Shown: positions 1 through 5,905 of the stretch, one piece after another
Layout: each line of letters opens with the position of its first letter
Numbering within the stretch: position 1 is the stretch's first letter
Origin: Chloroflexi bacterium RBG_16_68_14
GTDB lineage: Bacteria; Chloroflexota; Dehalococcoidia; DSTF01; RBG-16-68-14
Reading direction: 5' to 3'
Assembly: GCA_001796995.1 (NCBI GenBank)
Contig: MGOB01000051.1
Coordinates: forward strand, 93,189-99,570
Length of the DNA: 6,382 nt
Notes under the pieces: generated by a model
The model's database searches: none
Seen by the model: only the letters and a program-made list of their open reading frames with translations
What the model was told of the DNA's origin: nothing
Translations under genes and position numbers: made by a program

Positions 1-547
1 CGCCCAGCGCCAGCAGCGCCATGAGCTGGTGTCCCAGCGCCGAGCGGGGTTCGCCCTCGTACTCGTATGCGAAGGCCGGGATGCCCCGCTCCCGGGCCAG
101 ATCCCCCAGCCGGCCGCCGGTGGTCACCGCCAGGATGCGCGCTCCCGCCGCCAGCGCCTGCTCGAACGTCGAGAGCGTCTCCTCGGTGTTCCCGCTGTGG
201 CTGCAGGCCACCACCAGCGTCGACTCGCCGGCGAAAGAGGGCAGGTCATAGCCACGAACCACGTAGACCGGCTTGCGACCCGAGAGCGCCCCCAGCGAGC
301 GCAGGATGTCGCCGGCGATGGCGGAGCCACCCATCCCCAGCACCACCACCTCTCGCGCCGCTGCGTAGCCGGATGGCAACTCCAGTTGCCGACTGGCGTC
401 ACGCCAGGCCTCCTCGCACTGCTCCGGCAGCGCCTCGATGCGTCCCAGCAGCCCGTGGGGGTCCAGCCGCTCCACCGTCGCCCGGTCGTCCAGGCTGGCG
501 ACCGCCGGGGAACCAGGGTTCTGGGTTCTAGGTTCTGGGTTCTGCAT
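1..547 (-). CDS. Bifunctional phosphoglucose/phosphomannose isomerase, N-terminal part (cut by window edge)
   Basis: This reading frame starts at ATG 547 and stays open to base 1, giving 182 codons, so the C-terminal half is outside the window. The protein has a SIS (sugar isomerase) domain. GMGGSAIAGD (residues 71-80) is the phosphate-binding glycine turn, SHSGNTEET (116-124) is the typical SIS serine/threonine loop, and EPRSALGH (166-173) matches the conserved segment after the first SIS domain. Family members interconvert glucose-6-P or mannose-6-P with fructose-6-P in the cytosol. Family-like sequence begins only near residue 19 (LDDRATVERLD). The first 18 residues come largely from a heptamer repeat (517-544) and look like an add-on. 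A GGGAG sequence lies just upstream of the ATG with a short spacer. A GTG at codon 25 (475) is an alternative start but has no visible ribosome binding site. The gene begins 12 bases after the nucleotidyltransferase stop, so co-transcription is likely. Family call is firm; substrate preference is not. Confidence 0.88.
   Translation of the reverse strand, partial: MQNPEPRTQNPGSPAVASLDDRATVERLDPHGLLGRIEALPEQCEEAWRDASRQLELPSGYAAAREVVVLGMGGSAIAGDILRSLGALSGRKPVYVVRGYDLPSFAGESTLVVACSHSGNTEETLSTFEQALAAGARILAVTTGGRLGDLARERGIPAFAYEYEGEPRSALGHQLMALLALG
517..544. repeat. Four-copy heptamer tandem repeat inside the start of the isomerase gene
   Basis: On the plus strand the units are GGTTCTG, GGTTCTA, GGTTCTG, GGTTCTG, giving four 7-base copies with a single substitution. 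The tract directly follows the ATG of the isomerase gene (547, minus strand) and encodes most of its residues 2-11 (QNPEPRTQNP). Because the unit is 7 bases, gain or loss of one copy would change the reading frame relative to that ATG. Confidence 0.93.
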
Positions 548-559
548 CGTGCTCCCGCC

Positions 560-1267
560 CTAGCTCGCAGCTTCGACCCCTGATGTCCGGGCCTGGAGCT
601 GCGCCGCCGCCTCGTTCAGGTCTTTCACCGTGTCGATGGCCTTCCAGTAGACGCGAGAGCGGAAGGCGTAGAGGCGTCCTTCCGCCGCCAGCCGGGGGAA
701 GAGCTCGTCCTCATGGTCGCCCACGTCTGGCAGGAGGGCGAAGAACTCGGCGCTCAGCACGTACATGCCGGCGCTCAGCCAGTGGGGCAGCAGCGGCTTC
801 TCCCGGAAGCCCACGATGCGCTTCCCCCGCTGCTGGACGATGCCGTAGGGGCTGCGGAGCTGGGTGAGGAGCAGCGTCCCCACGGCACCGGTGCGCCGGT
901 GCTGGCGCACCATGGGCGCCAGGGGCTGCGTGTTCACGTTATCGCCGTTGGTGGCGATGACGGAGGGCTCCTCGGGCGGCACCTGGCGATAGGCCAGCTT
1001 CAGGGCGCCGCCCCGGCCCAGGGGCTCGTCCTCCACGGAGTAGCGGATGCGCACGCCCCAGCGGCCCCCGTCCTGGAAGTACTCCTCGATCACCTCGTGC
1101 AGGTAGCCGCAGGCGACGACGATGTCCGTCACGCCGCTCTCGCGCAGCCACTCCACCTGGTGCTCCATGATCGGCTTGCCCAGGAGCGGCACCATCGACT
1201 TGGGCTTATCGCTGGTGAGCGGCCGCAGCCGCTCCCCCTTCCCACCGGCCAGGATGATGGCGAACAC
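560..1267 (-). CDS. Sugar-1-phosphate nucleotidyltransferase (NTP_transferase family)
   Basis: A 235-residue protein that joins a hexose-1-phosphate to a nucleoside triphosphate to give an NDP-sugar and pyrophosphate. The N-terminal signature is complete: LAGGKGERLRPLT (6-18) binds the nucleotide, and KPKSMVPL (21-28) supplies the catalytic lysine region. GDN (108-110) provides the metal-binding aspartate, and EKP (156-158) is the usual sugar-contact motif. The segment WKAIDTVKDL (208-217) stands where many relatives have a W-x-D-I-G-T-like motif, so the acceptor end is somewhat divergent. The length fits the short single-domain form without a left-handed beta-helix. Translation starts at GTG 1267, the only start placing the signature at the N-terminus; AGAGG lies about 11 bases upstream. 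It is 28 bases after metK and 12 before the phosphoglucose/phosphomannose isomerase, which suggests joint supply of an activated hexose. Mannose-1-phosphate guanylyltransferase is plausible; glucose-1-phosphate thymidylyl- or uridylyltransferase cannot be excluded. Confidence 0.88.
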   Translation of the reverse strand: MFAIILAGGKGERLRPLTSDKPKSMVPLLGKPIMEHQVEWLRESGVTDIVVACGYLHEVIEEYFQDGGRWGVRIRYSVEDEPLGRGGALKLAYRQVPPEEPSVIATNGDNVNTQPLAPMVRQHRRTGAVGTLLLTQLRSPYGIVQQRGKRIVGFREKPLLPHWLSAGMYVLSAEFFALLPDVGDHEDELFPRLAAEGRLYAFRSRVYWKAIDTVKDLNEAAAQLQARTSGVEAAS

Positions 1268-1278
1268 GAACGGTCGAG

Positions 1279-1306
1279 CCTCTCGTCCCCAGCCCCTAGC
1301 TCCCCG
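1279..1306. repeat. Possible degenerate heptamer tract at the end of metK
   Basis: Read on the plus strand in steps of seven, the units are CCTCTCG, TCCCCAG, CCCCTAG and CTCCCCG. The similarity is weak and the metK stop codon (TAG, 1296-1298 on the minus strand) falls inside it. It is listed because two clearer 7-base-period tracts of the same length occur in this window (517-544 and 2705-2732). It may simply be C-rich sequence. Confidence 0.35.
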
Positions 1307-2564
1307 CCTCCACCGACGCCTCGGCGGGGGCGGGCTGCTCGTTCTTGCTCAGCCCGGCCGCCTGGCGCAGCAGCGCCGCCCGATCCGTCCGCTCCCACGG
1401 CGCATCGATGTCGTCGCGCCCGAAGTGGCCGTAGGCCGCCGTCGCGCGGTAGATGGGCCGGAGCAGGTCCAGGTCGCGGATGATCGCCGCCGGCCGCAGG
1501 TCGAAGTGCTCCCGCACCAGCCGCAGGATCGTCTCGTCGTCCACCCGCGCCGTGCCGAAGGTCTCGATGGCCATCGAGGTGGGCCGGGCGACGCCGATGG
1601 CGTAGGAGAGCTGGAACTCCACCCGGTCGGCCAGCCCGGCCGCCACGATGTTCTTCGCCACGTAGCGCGCGGCGTAGGCGCCGGAGCGGTCGACCTTGGT
1701 CGGGTCCTTGCCGGAGAAGGCGCCGCCGCCGTGCCGGGCGATGCCGCCGTAGGTATCGACGATAATCTTGCGGCCGGTGAGCCCGGCGTCGCCCATCGGC
1801 CCGCCCACGACGAAGCGCCCGGTGGGGTTGATGAAGTAGCGCACCCGCTCGTCCAGCAGCTCCGGCGGGATCACCTCGTGGACCACCACGTCGATGAGGT
1901 CCTGCTGGAGCTGGTCGTGCGATACCACCGGGTCGTGCTGGGCGGAGAGCACCACCGCGTCCACGCGCTTCGGCCGGCCGTACTCGTACTCCACCGTCAC
2001 CTGGGACTTGCCGTCCGGACGGAGGTAGTCCAGGATGCCCTCCCTGCGCACCTGGGCCAGCCGGCGGCACAGCTTGTGTGCCAGCGATATCGTGAGCGGC
2101 ATGAGCTCCGGCGTCTCCCGACAGGCGAAGCCGATCATCATCCCCTGGTCGCCCGCGCCCCGCTCCAGCGCCAACTCCTCCTCCGGCACCTCCCCTTCGC
2201 GCGCCTCCAGCGAGCGGTCTACCCCCTGCGCGATGTCCCCCGACTGCTCCTTGATGGAGACGGTGACCCCACACGTCTCGTAGTCGAAGCCGTACTTGGC
2301 GCGGGTGTAGCCCACGTCTCGTACCGCGTCGCGGATGATGCCGGGCATGTCCACGTAGCATACCGTTGTGATCTCGCCCATCACCACCACCAGGCCGGTG
2401 GTGACGGCCGTCTCGCAGGCCACCCGCGCGGTGGGGTCCTGGGCGATGATAGCGTCCAGGATGGCGTCCGAGATCTGATCGCAGAGCTTGTCGGGATGGC
2501 CTTCCGTCACCGACTCCGAGGTGAGGAACAGGGATGGCGAAGTCATGAAGGTCGTGTCGCTCAT
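1296..2564 (-). CDS. metK: S-adenosylmethionine synthetase (methionine adenosyltransferase)
   Basis: A 422-residue cytosolic enzyme that makes SAM from methionine and ATP, releasing phosphate and pyrophosphate. All three domains are present. GHPDK (22-26) carries the catalytic histidine and a metal-binding aspartate. GAGDQGMMIG (136-145) is the first family signature, FINPTGRFVVGGP (244-256) lies in the central domain, and GGGAFSGKDP (279-288) is the glycine-rich second signature. The C-terminal YGHFGR (378-383) is also typical. The length is slightly above the usual 380-400 because of a tail rich in Ala, Glu and Pro after about residue 405. ATG 2564 is chosen because AAGGAG sits 6 bases upstream; the next ATG (codon 7) has no such site. 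No recognisable promoter or second riboswitch was found in the 169-base gap from ahcY, so it is probably read from the riboswitch-controlled transcript, at least in part. Confidence 0.97.
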   Translation of the reverse strand: MSDTTFMTSPSLFLTSESVTEGHPDKLCDQISDAILDAIIAQDPTARVACETAVTTGLVVVMGEITTVCYVDMPGIIRDAVRDVGYTRAKYGFDYETCGVTVSIKEQSGDIAQGVDRSLEAREGEVPEEELALERGAGDQGMMIGFACRETPELMPLTISLAHKLCRRLAQVRREGILDYLRPDGKSQVTVEYEYGRPKRVDAVVLSAQHDPVVSHDQLQQDLIDVVVHEVIPPELLDERVRYFINPTGRFVVGGPMGDAGLTGRKIIVDTYGGIARHGGGAFSGKDPTKVDRSGAYAARYVAKNIVAAGLADRVEFQLSYAIGVARPTSMAIETFGTARVDDETILRLVREHFDLRPAAIIRDLDLLRPIYRATAAYGHFGRDDIDAPWERTDRAALLRQAAGLSKNEQPAPAEASVEAGS

Positions 2565-2570
2565 GTGTTA

Positions 2571-2576
2571 CTCCTT
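2571..2576 (-). promoter_or_regulatory. Strong ribosome binding site of metK
   Basis: AAGGAG on the minus strand, 6 bases before the metK ATG. It decides the start at 2564 over the in-frame ATG at codon 7. Just upstream, 2584-2599 can form a small hairpin (5-base stem GGATG/CATCC) that leaves the site exposed. Confidence 0.85.
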
Positions 2577-2598
2577 GCTAGCTGGATGCTTGGTCATC

Positions 2599-2675
2599 CC
2601 GTAGGGGCCCCGACAGGTGGGGGCCCAGGACAGAGCTTTACCTGCCCGCCGGCAGGCGGGGCTCTGTCCCTACGG
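2599..2675. repeat. Composite nested palindromic intergenic repeat between ahcY and metK
   Basis: The right arm (2661-2675) reads GCTCTGTCCCTACGG. Its reverse complement, CCGTAGGGACAGAGC, is found on the left but split into CCGTAGGG (2599-2606) and GACAGAGC (2629-2636). The 22-base interruption contains the hairpin GCCCCGACAGGTGGGGGC (2607-2624). The central loop holds GCCCGCCGGCAGGCGG (2644-2659), whose reverse complement is exactly the last 16 bases of the window (6367-6382). No T-tract follows on the minus strand, so it is not a typical intrinsic terminator. It resembles REP-type extragenic palindromes. The transcript could carry it as a processing or stability element. Confidence 0.85.
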
Positions 2676-2704
2676 TTCATCGTCCAACGCCTCTGAGGCG
2701 GTCC

Positions 2705-2732
2705 CGCCTCTCGCTTCCCGTTTCCCGCCTCC
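2705..2732. repeat. Degenerate heptamer tandem repeat just downstream of ahcY
   Basis: On the plus strand the units are CGCCTCT, CGCTTCC, CGTTTCC and CGCCTCC, four 7-base copies with consensus CGCYTCC. The tract ends one base before the ahcY stop codon region (2734-2736) and lies in the ahcY-metK gap. It has the same period and total length (28 bases) as the tract at 517-544 but a different unit sequence. Confidence 0.7.
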
Positions 2733-2733
2733 A

Positions 2734-4008
2734 TCACGTTCCCTCCTCCCAACTGGAGAGGTACTTGCGCTGCTCTTCCGTCAGCTCATCGATGCGCACG
2801 CCCATGGAGGCCAGCTTCAGGCGCGCGATCTCCTCGTCGATCTCGCGGGGCACCGGGTAGACGTCCGGCGAAAGGCGCTGCTCCAGGAGCGCCAGGTGTT
2901 CGACGCTGAGCGCCTGGTTGGCGAAGCTCATGTCCATCACGCTGGCTGGATGGCCCTCGGCGGCGGCCAGGTTGATCAGACGGCCTTCACCCAGCAGGAA
3001 GAGGCGGCGTCCGTCCGCCAGCCGGAACTCCTCCACAAAGGGACGCACCTGGCGGCGGCCCTCGGCCATAGCCGCCAGCGCCTCCAGGTTGAGCTCCACG
3101 TTGAAGTGGCCGGAGTTGGCCATGATGGCCCCGTCCTTCATCGCCTCCATGTGGTGCCGGTCGATGGCGTGGATGTCGCCGGTGACGGTGATGAAGATGT
3201 CGCCGATGGCGGCCGCTTCCTCCATGGGCAGCACCCGGTAGCCGTCCATCACCGCCTCCAGCGCCCGCAGCGCATCGACCTCGCAGACGATGATCTGGGC
3301 GCCCAGGCCACGCGCCCGCATCGCTACGCCCCGGCCGCACCAGCCGTAACCGACGACGACTACCTGCTTGCCCGCCCAGAGGATGTTGGTGGCGCGGGTG
3401 ATGCCATCGATGGTGCTCTGGCCGGTGCCGTAGCGGTTGTCGAAGAGGTGCTTGGTGTTCGCCTCGTTGACGGCGATGATGGGATAGGTCAGGGCGCCGG
3501 CTTTGGCCATCGCTTGGAGGCGGATGACGCCGGTGGTGGTCTCCTCCGTGCCACCCACGACCTCCGCGAGCAGCTCGCGCCGTTCCCGGTGGAGGGTGGC
3601 CACCAGGTCGGCGCCGTCGTCCAGAGTGATCTGGGGCCGCTGCTCCAGCGCCTGGTGGATGTGGCGGTAATAGGTGTCGTTGTCCTCACCCTTGATGGCG
3701 AAGGTAGGGATGCCGTACTCCGTCACCAGAGCGGCGGCTACATCGTCCTGGGTGCTCAGCGGGTTGCTGGCGCAGAGGACGAGCTGGGCGCCGCCATCAC
3801 GCAGGGCCAGCGCAAGGTTGGCCGTCTCGGTGGTGATGTGCAGGCAGGCGGAGATGCGCACGCCCCGCAGCGGCTGCTCCTTCGAGAAGCGCTCGCGGAT
3901 CGCCCGGATGACCGGCATCTCCCGCGCCGCCCACTCGATGCGCCGTACGCCCTCTTCGGCCAGGCGCGGGTCCCGGATGTCGCTCTGGATCGATGATTGG
4001 GTCGTCAA
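2734..4008 (-). CDS. ahcY: Adenosylhomocysteinase (S-adenosylhomocysteine hydrolase)
   Basis: A 424-residue NAD-dependent cytosolic enzyme that reversibly splits S-adenosylhomocysteine into adenosine and homocysteine, relieving inhibition of methyltransferases. Active-site residues are in place: H57 in LHITTETANL, D131 in LDDGADLV, E156 in GGTEETTTGV, and K186 and D190 in NTKHLFDNRYGTGQS. The NAD-binding Rossmann turn is GYGWCG (220-225), followed by NSGHFNVE (298-305). HPASVMDMSFANQ (353-365) and the C-terminal RKYLSSW (414-420) carry the Lys-Tyr pair that contacts NAD of the neighbouring subunit. At 424 residues it is the shorter form seen in archaea and several deep-branching bacteria, lacking the insert of the longer bacterial and eukaryotic enzymes. 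No in-frame ATG or GTG precedes family-like sequence, so TTG 4008 is the start, supported by AAAGGA at 4017-4022. It is 13 bases after the GNAT gene, in the same operon. Confidence 0.97.
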   Translation of the reverse strand: MTTQSSIQSDIRDPRLAEEGVRRIEWAAREMPVIRAIRERFSKEQPLRGVRISACLHITTETANLALALRDGGAQLVLCASNPLSTQDDVAAALVTEYGIPTFAIKGEDNDTYYRHIHQALEQRPQITLDDGADLVATLHRERRELLAEVVGGTEETTTGVIRLQAMAKAGALTYPIIAVNEANTKHLFDNRYGTGQSTIDGITRATNILWAGKQVVVVGYGWCGRGVAMRARGLGAQIIVCEVDALRALEAVMDGYRVLPMEEAAAIGDIFITVTGDIHAIDRHHMEAMKDGAIMANSGHFNVELNLEALAAMAEGRRQVRPFVEEFRLADGRRLFLLGEGRLINLAAAEGHPASVMDMSFANQALSVEHLALLEQRLSPDVYPVPREIDEEIARLKLASMGVRIDELTEEQRKYLSSWEEGT

Positions 4009-4016
4009 GAGTCCAT

Positions 4017-4022
4017 TCCTTT
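4017..4022 (-). promoter_or_regulatory. Ribosome binding site for the TTG-initiated ahcY
   Basis: AAAGGA on the minus strand, overlapping the last base of the GNAT stop codon and lying 8 bases before TTG 4008. An ATG between it and the TTG (4016) opens only a three-codon frame ending in TGA that overlaps the TTG, so TTG is the usable start. Confidence 0.75.
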
Positions 4023-4924
4023 CATGCTGGCATCCTTATCAGTTCTGCTCCGTAGCGCCGGCCGCGCAGCGCCGCCAGGCGTCGCCGCAGGAAGGCGACC
4101 AGTCCCAGATCGCGGCGGACTGCCGCCCCCTCGATAAGCCGGCCCACCTCTCGGTAGCCCAGCCGCTGGTAGGCGCGCACCGCCGCCACGTTGTGGGGAT
4201 CGACGGTGAGCACCGCCTCCCGGCAGCTCGATAGCAGGTGGCGGGTAACCGCGCCGGTCACCAGCGCCCCCAGCCCCTGCCCGCGGTAGAGGGGGTGGAC
4301 GAAGACGTTCCCCGCCACAGCGATACCTTCGATAGGTGAGGCGACGTGGGTGCCGGCCACCGCCACCAGGCGTTTGCCGTCATAGGCACCGTAGTAGACG
4401 GCGTCGGCGATGTTCTCGGCGGTGTAGAAGGCCGGCGTGCCGTCGGTGCGGTACAGTTGGTTGATCTGGTGGACGTCGCGGCCGCCCAGGCGCCGCACCT
4501 CACCCTCGACTGGCCGGAAGGTCTCGCGGTCGACCAGCATTCGAGACATGCCCGCCCGGTTCGAGAGCTGGTAGTGGCGGAGCACTGTCTCCAGGTGATG
4601 CAACTGGCAGGTGAGGAAGGTGTGCCGGGGGCCCGGGTGGAGCTGGAGCAGCGCTTCCAGGGCATCCACGTCCCCCAGGGAGAAGAAGGCGCTCCCCAGC
4701 CCGCCCCGCGAGTGGAGGAGCAGCGCCTGGCCGCGGGCGCCCCGCGCCAGCCACCAATCGCTGCGCTCGAAGAGTCCTGGCTGGAGTTGCCCCAGGGCGT
4801 AGGCGGCACACTCGCGGTGTGGCGCCAGGATGCGCCGCAGCTCCTCCTGGTCCCGCTCCGGCCGCACCAGGTACTCGACGTAGGCGCGGGCGGCGATGGG
4901 TCGAGGCAGCGGTCGCTCGGCCAT
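4022..4924 (-). CDS. GNAT-family N-acetyltransferase, substrate unknown
   Basis: A 300-residue protein whose C-terminal half is a clear GNAT (acetyl-CoA dependent acyltransferase) domain. The core strand and acetyl-CoA pyrophosphate loop are NVFVHPLYRGQGLG (206-219), with RGQGLG fitting the R/Q-x-x-G-x-G/A motif. The late motif DPHNVAAVRAYQRLGYREVG (242-261) is the usual strand-helix after the CoA site. The N-terminal part (about 20-140), including RECAAYALGQLQPGLF, does not show a second CoA loop and may be a degenerate GNAT-like or substrate-binding domain. No signal peptide or membrane segment is seen. ATG 4924 lies one base after the mtnP stop codon, implying translational coupling; GGAGG is about 12 bases upstream. 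Lying between mtnP and ahcY under a SAM riboswitch suggests a role tied to SAM, polyamine or methylthioadenosine metabolism, but this is inference only. The GNAT assignment is firm. Confidence 0.88.
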   Translation of the reverse strand: MAERPLPRPIAARAYVEYLVRPERDQEELRRILAPHRECAAYALGQLQPGLFERSDWWLARGARGQALLLHSRGGLGSAFFSLGDVDALEALLQLHPGPRHTFLTCQLHHLETVLRHYQLSNRAGMSRMLVDRETFRPVEGEVRRLGGRDVHQINQLYRTDGTPAFYTAENIADAVYYGAYDGKRLVAVAGTHVASPIEGIAVAGNVFVHPLYRGQGLGALVTGAVTRHLLSSCREAVLTVDPHNVAAVRAYQRLGYREVGRLIEGAAVRRDLGLVAFLRRRLAALRGRRYGAELIRMPA

Positions 4925-4925
4925 C

Positions 4926-5804
4926 TTACTTCGCCGCCTCCACCGGCATGTAGCGCCCGATGATGGGCGCCAGGTCGCGCTTCGTCTCCTCCGGCACCAG
5001 GTGCGGCGGCGTCACCAGCGCCGTGGCCAGCGCCGAGGCGCAGGCGCAGTCGCGCGACTGTGGCAGCGTCCGCACCGTTTCCGCCACCACGCGCTTGGCC
5101 GTCTCCACGTTGCGGCTTAGGTTCTCCAGGATCATCTCCGCCGAGACCGGGTCGTGATCCTCGTGCCAGGTGTCGTAGTCGGTCACCAGGGCCAGGCTGA
5201 CGTAGCAGATCGCCGCCTCGCGGGCCAGCTTCGCCTCCGGCAGCGACGTCATGCCGATGATGTCAGCGCCCCAGGAGCGGTAGAGCTGCGATTCCGCCTT
5301 GGTGGAGAAGGACGGGCCTTCGGTCACCAGGCAGGTGCCGCCCCGGTGCACCGTGGCACCGGTGGACTGGGCGGAACCGGCCAGCAGGTCGCTCAGTACC
5401 GGACAGAAGGGCTGATCGAAGGCGATGTGGGCCACCAGGCCCCGGCCGAAGAAGCTGTTCGGCCGGCCCTGGGTGCGGTCGATGAGCTGGTCGGGCACCA
5501 CCAGGTGGAGGGGCGCGATCTCCTCGCGCAGGCTGCCCACGGCGTTCACCCCGATGATGCGCTCCACGCCGAGCTGCTTGAGCGCCCAGATGTTAGCACG
5601 GGCGGGCAGCTCCGATGGCAGGATGCGATGGCCGACGCCGTGGCGGGGCAGGAACGCCACCCGCACACCCCCTAAGGTGCCGAGCACGATGGCGTCGCTG
5701 GGCGGGCCGAAGGGCGTCTGCGGCCGGACCTCCTCGATCTCGGACAGCCCCTCCATCCGGTAGAAGCCGGAGCCGCCAATGACGGCGAGCTGGGCGGTGC
5801 TCAT
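4926..5804 (-). CDS. mtnP: S-methyl-5'-thioadenosine phosphorylase
   Basis: A 292-residue cytosolic enzyme that uses phosphate to split 5'-methylthioadenosine into adenine and 5-methylthioribose-1-phosphate, the first step of methionine salvage. Phosphate and ribose contacts are visible in IGGSGFY (9-15), TPFGPPSD (30-37) and LPRHG (52-56). NAVGSLREEI (87-96), DQLIDRT (105-111) and TEGPSFSTKAES (161-172) are family motifs. GMTSLPEAKLARE (184-196) contains the ribose-binding methionine. TDYDTW (208-213) carries the two aspartates that select 6-aminopurines, which argues for adenosine-type MTA phosphorylase rather than the methylthioinosine or guanosine enzymes. ATG 5804 matches the family N-terminus. 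An in-frame GTG at 5822 adds six residues and has AGGA upstream, so it remains possible. It is the first gene of the operon, about 60 bases after a riboswitch-controlled terminator, and its stop is one base from the next start. Confidence 0.94.
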   Translation of the reverse strand: MSTAQLAVIGGSGFYRMEGLSEIEEVRPQTPFGPPSDAIVLGTLGGVRVAFLPRHGVGHRILPSELPARANIWALKQLGVERIIGVNAVGSLREEIAPLHLVVPDQLIDRTQGRPNSFFGRGLVAHIAFDQPFCPVLSDLLAGSAQSTGATVHRGGTCLVTEGPSFSTKAESQLYRSWGADIIGMTSLPEAKLAREAAICYVSLALVTDYDTWHEDHDPVSAEMILENLSRNVETAKRVVAETVRTLPQSRDCACASALATALVTPPHLVPEETKRDLAPIIGRYMPVEAAK

Positions 5805-5863
5805 GGCCTCACCGTCACCCACCTGCCTGTCCTGACACGGACATTTGTTCCACCCCTAGTGGT

Positions 5864-5893
5864 AAAAAAAACTTCTCGTGGTGTGAGAAGTTT
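5864..5893 (-). terminator. Riboswitch-controlled intrinsic terminator before mtnP
   Basis: On the minus strand AAACTTCTC (5893-5885) pairs perfectly with GAGAAGTTT (5877-5869) around a 7-base loop. The hairpin runs into eight consecutive T residues (5871-5864). This is a textbook Rho-independent terminator, placed between the SAM-I aptamer and the first gene of the same transcript, so it serves as the expression platform. Confidence 0.95.
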
Positions 5894-5905
5894 ACGAAAC
5901 CTCAC
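5883..5905 (-). promoter_or_regulatory. Antiterminator stem, alternative to the riboswitch P1 and the terminator
   Basis: GTGAG (5905-5901) can pair with CTCAC (5887-5883), and GTTT (5900-5897) with AAAC (5893-5890), leaving a two-base bulge and a three-base loop. The first strand begins at the last base of the P1 3' strand and continues into the extended P1. The second strand uses part of the 5' arm of the terminator. The two states are therefore mutually exclusive: without SAM the antiterminator forms and transcription continues; with SAM P1 closes and the terminator forms. Confidence 0.8.

Noticed and set aside
1122..2696. Long plus-strand reading frames opposite metK and ahcY (1122-2696 and 2617-3996)
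   Set aside because: They are antisense shadows of strongly conserved minus-strand genes, rich in His, Arg and Gly as expected for the complement of high-GC coding DNA.
2565..2733. A second SAM or SAH riboswitch, or a separate promoter, for metK
   Set aside because: No SAM-I, SAM-II or SAH-type core could be matched. The gap is filled by the composite palindrome and the heptamer tract, and no convincing -35/-10 pair was found; TTGGAC near 2682-2687 has no matching -10.
4005..4016. A tiny upstream frame (ATG, two codons, TGA) overlapping the TTG start of ahcY as a leader peptide
   Set aside because: Its ATG touches the AAAGGA ribosome binding site, leaving no room for initiation, and two sense codons give no attenuation signal.
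5805..5822. GTG at 5822 as the mtnP start
   Set aside because: It is in frame and has AGGA upstream, but the family N-terminus aligns with ATG 5804. It is kept only as an alternative.
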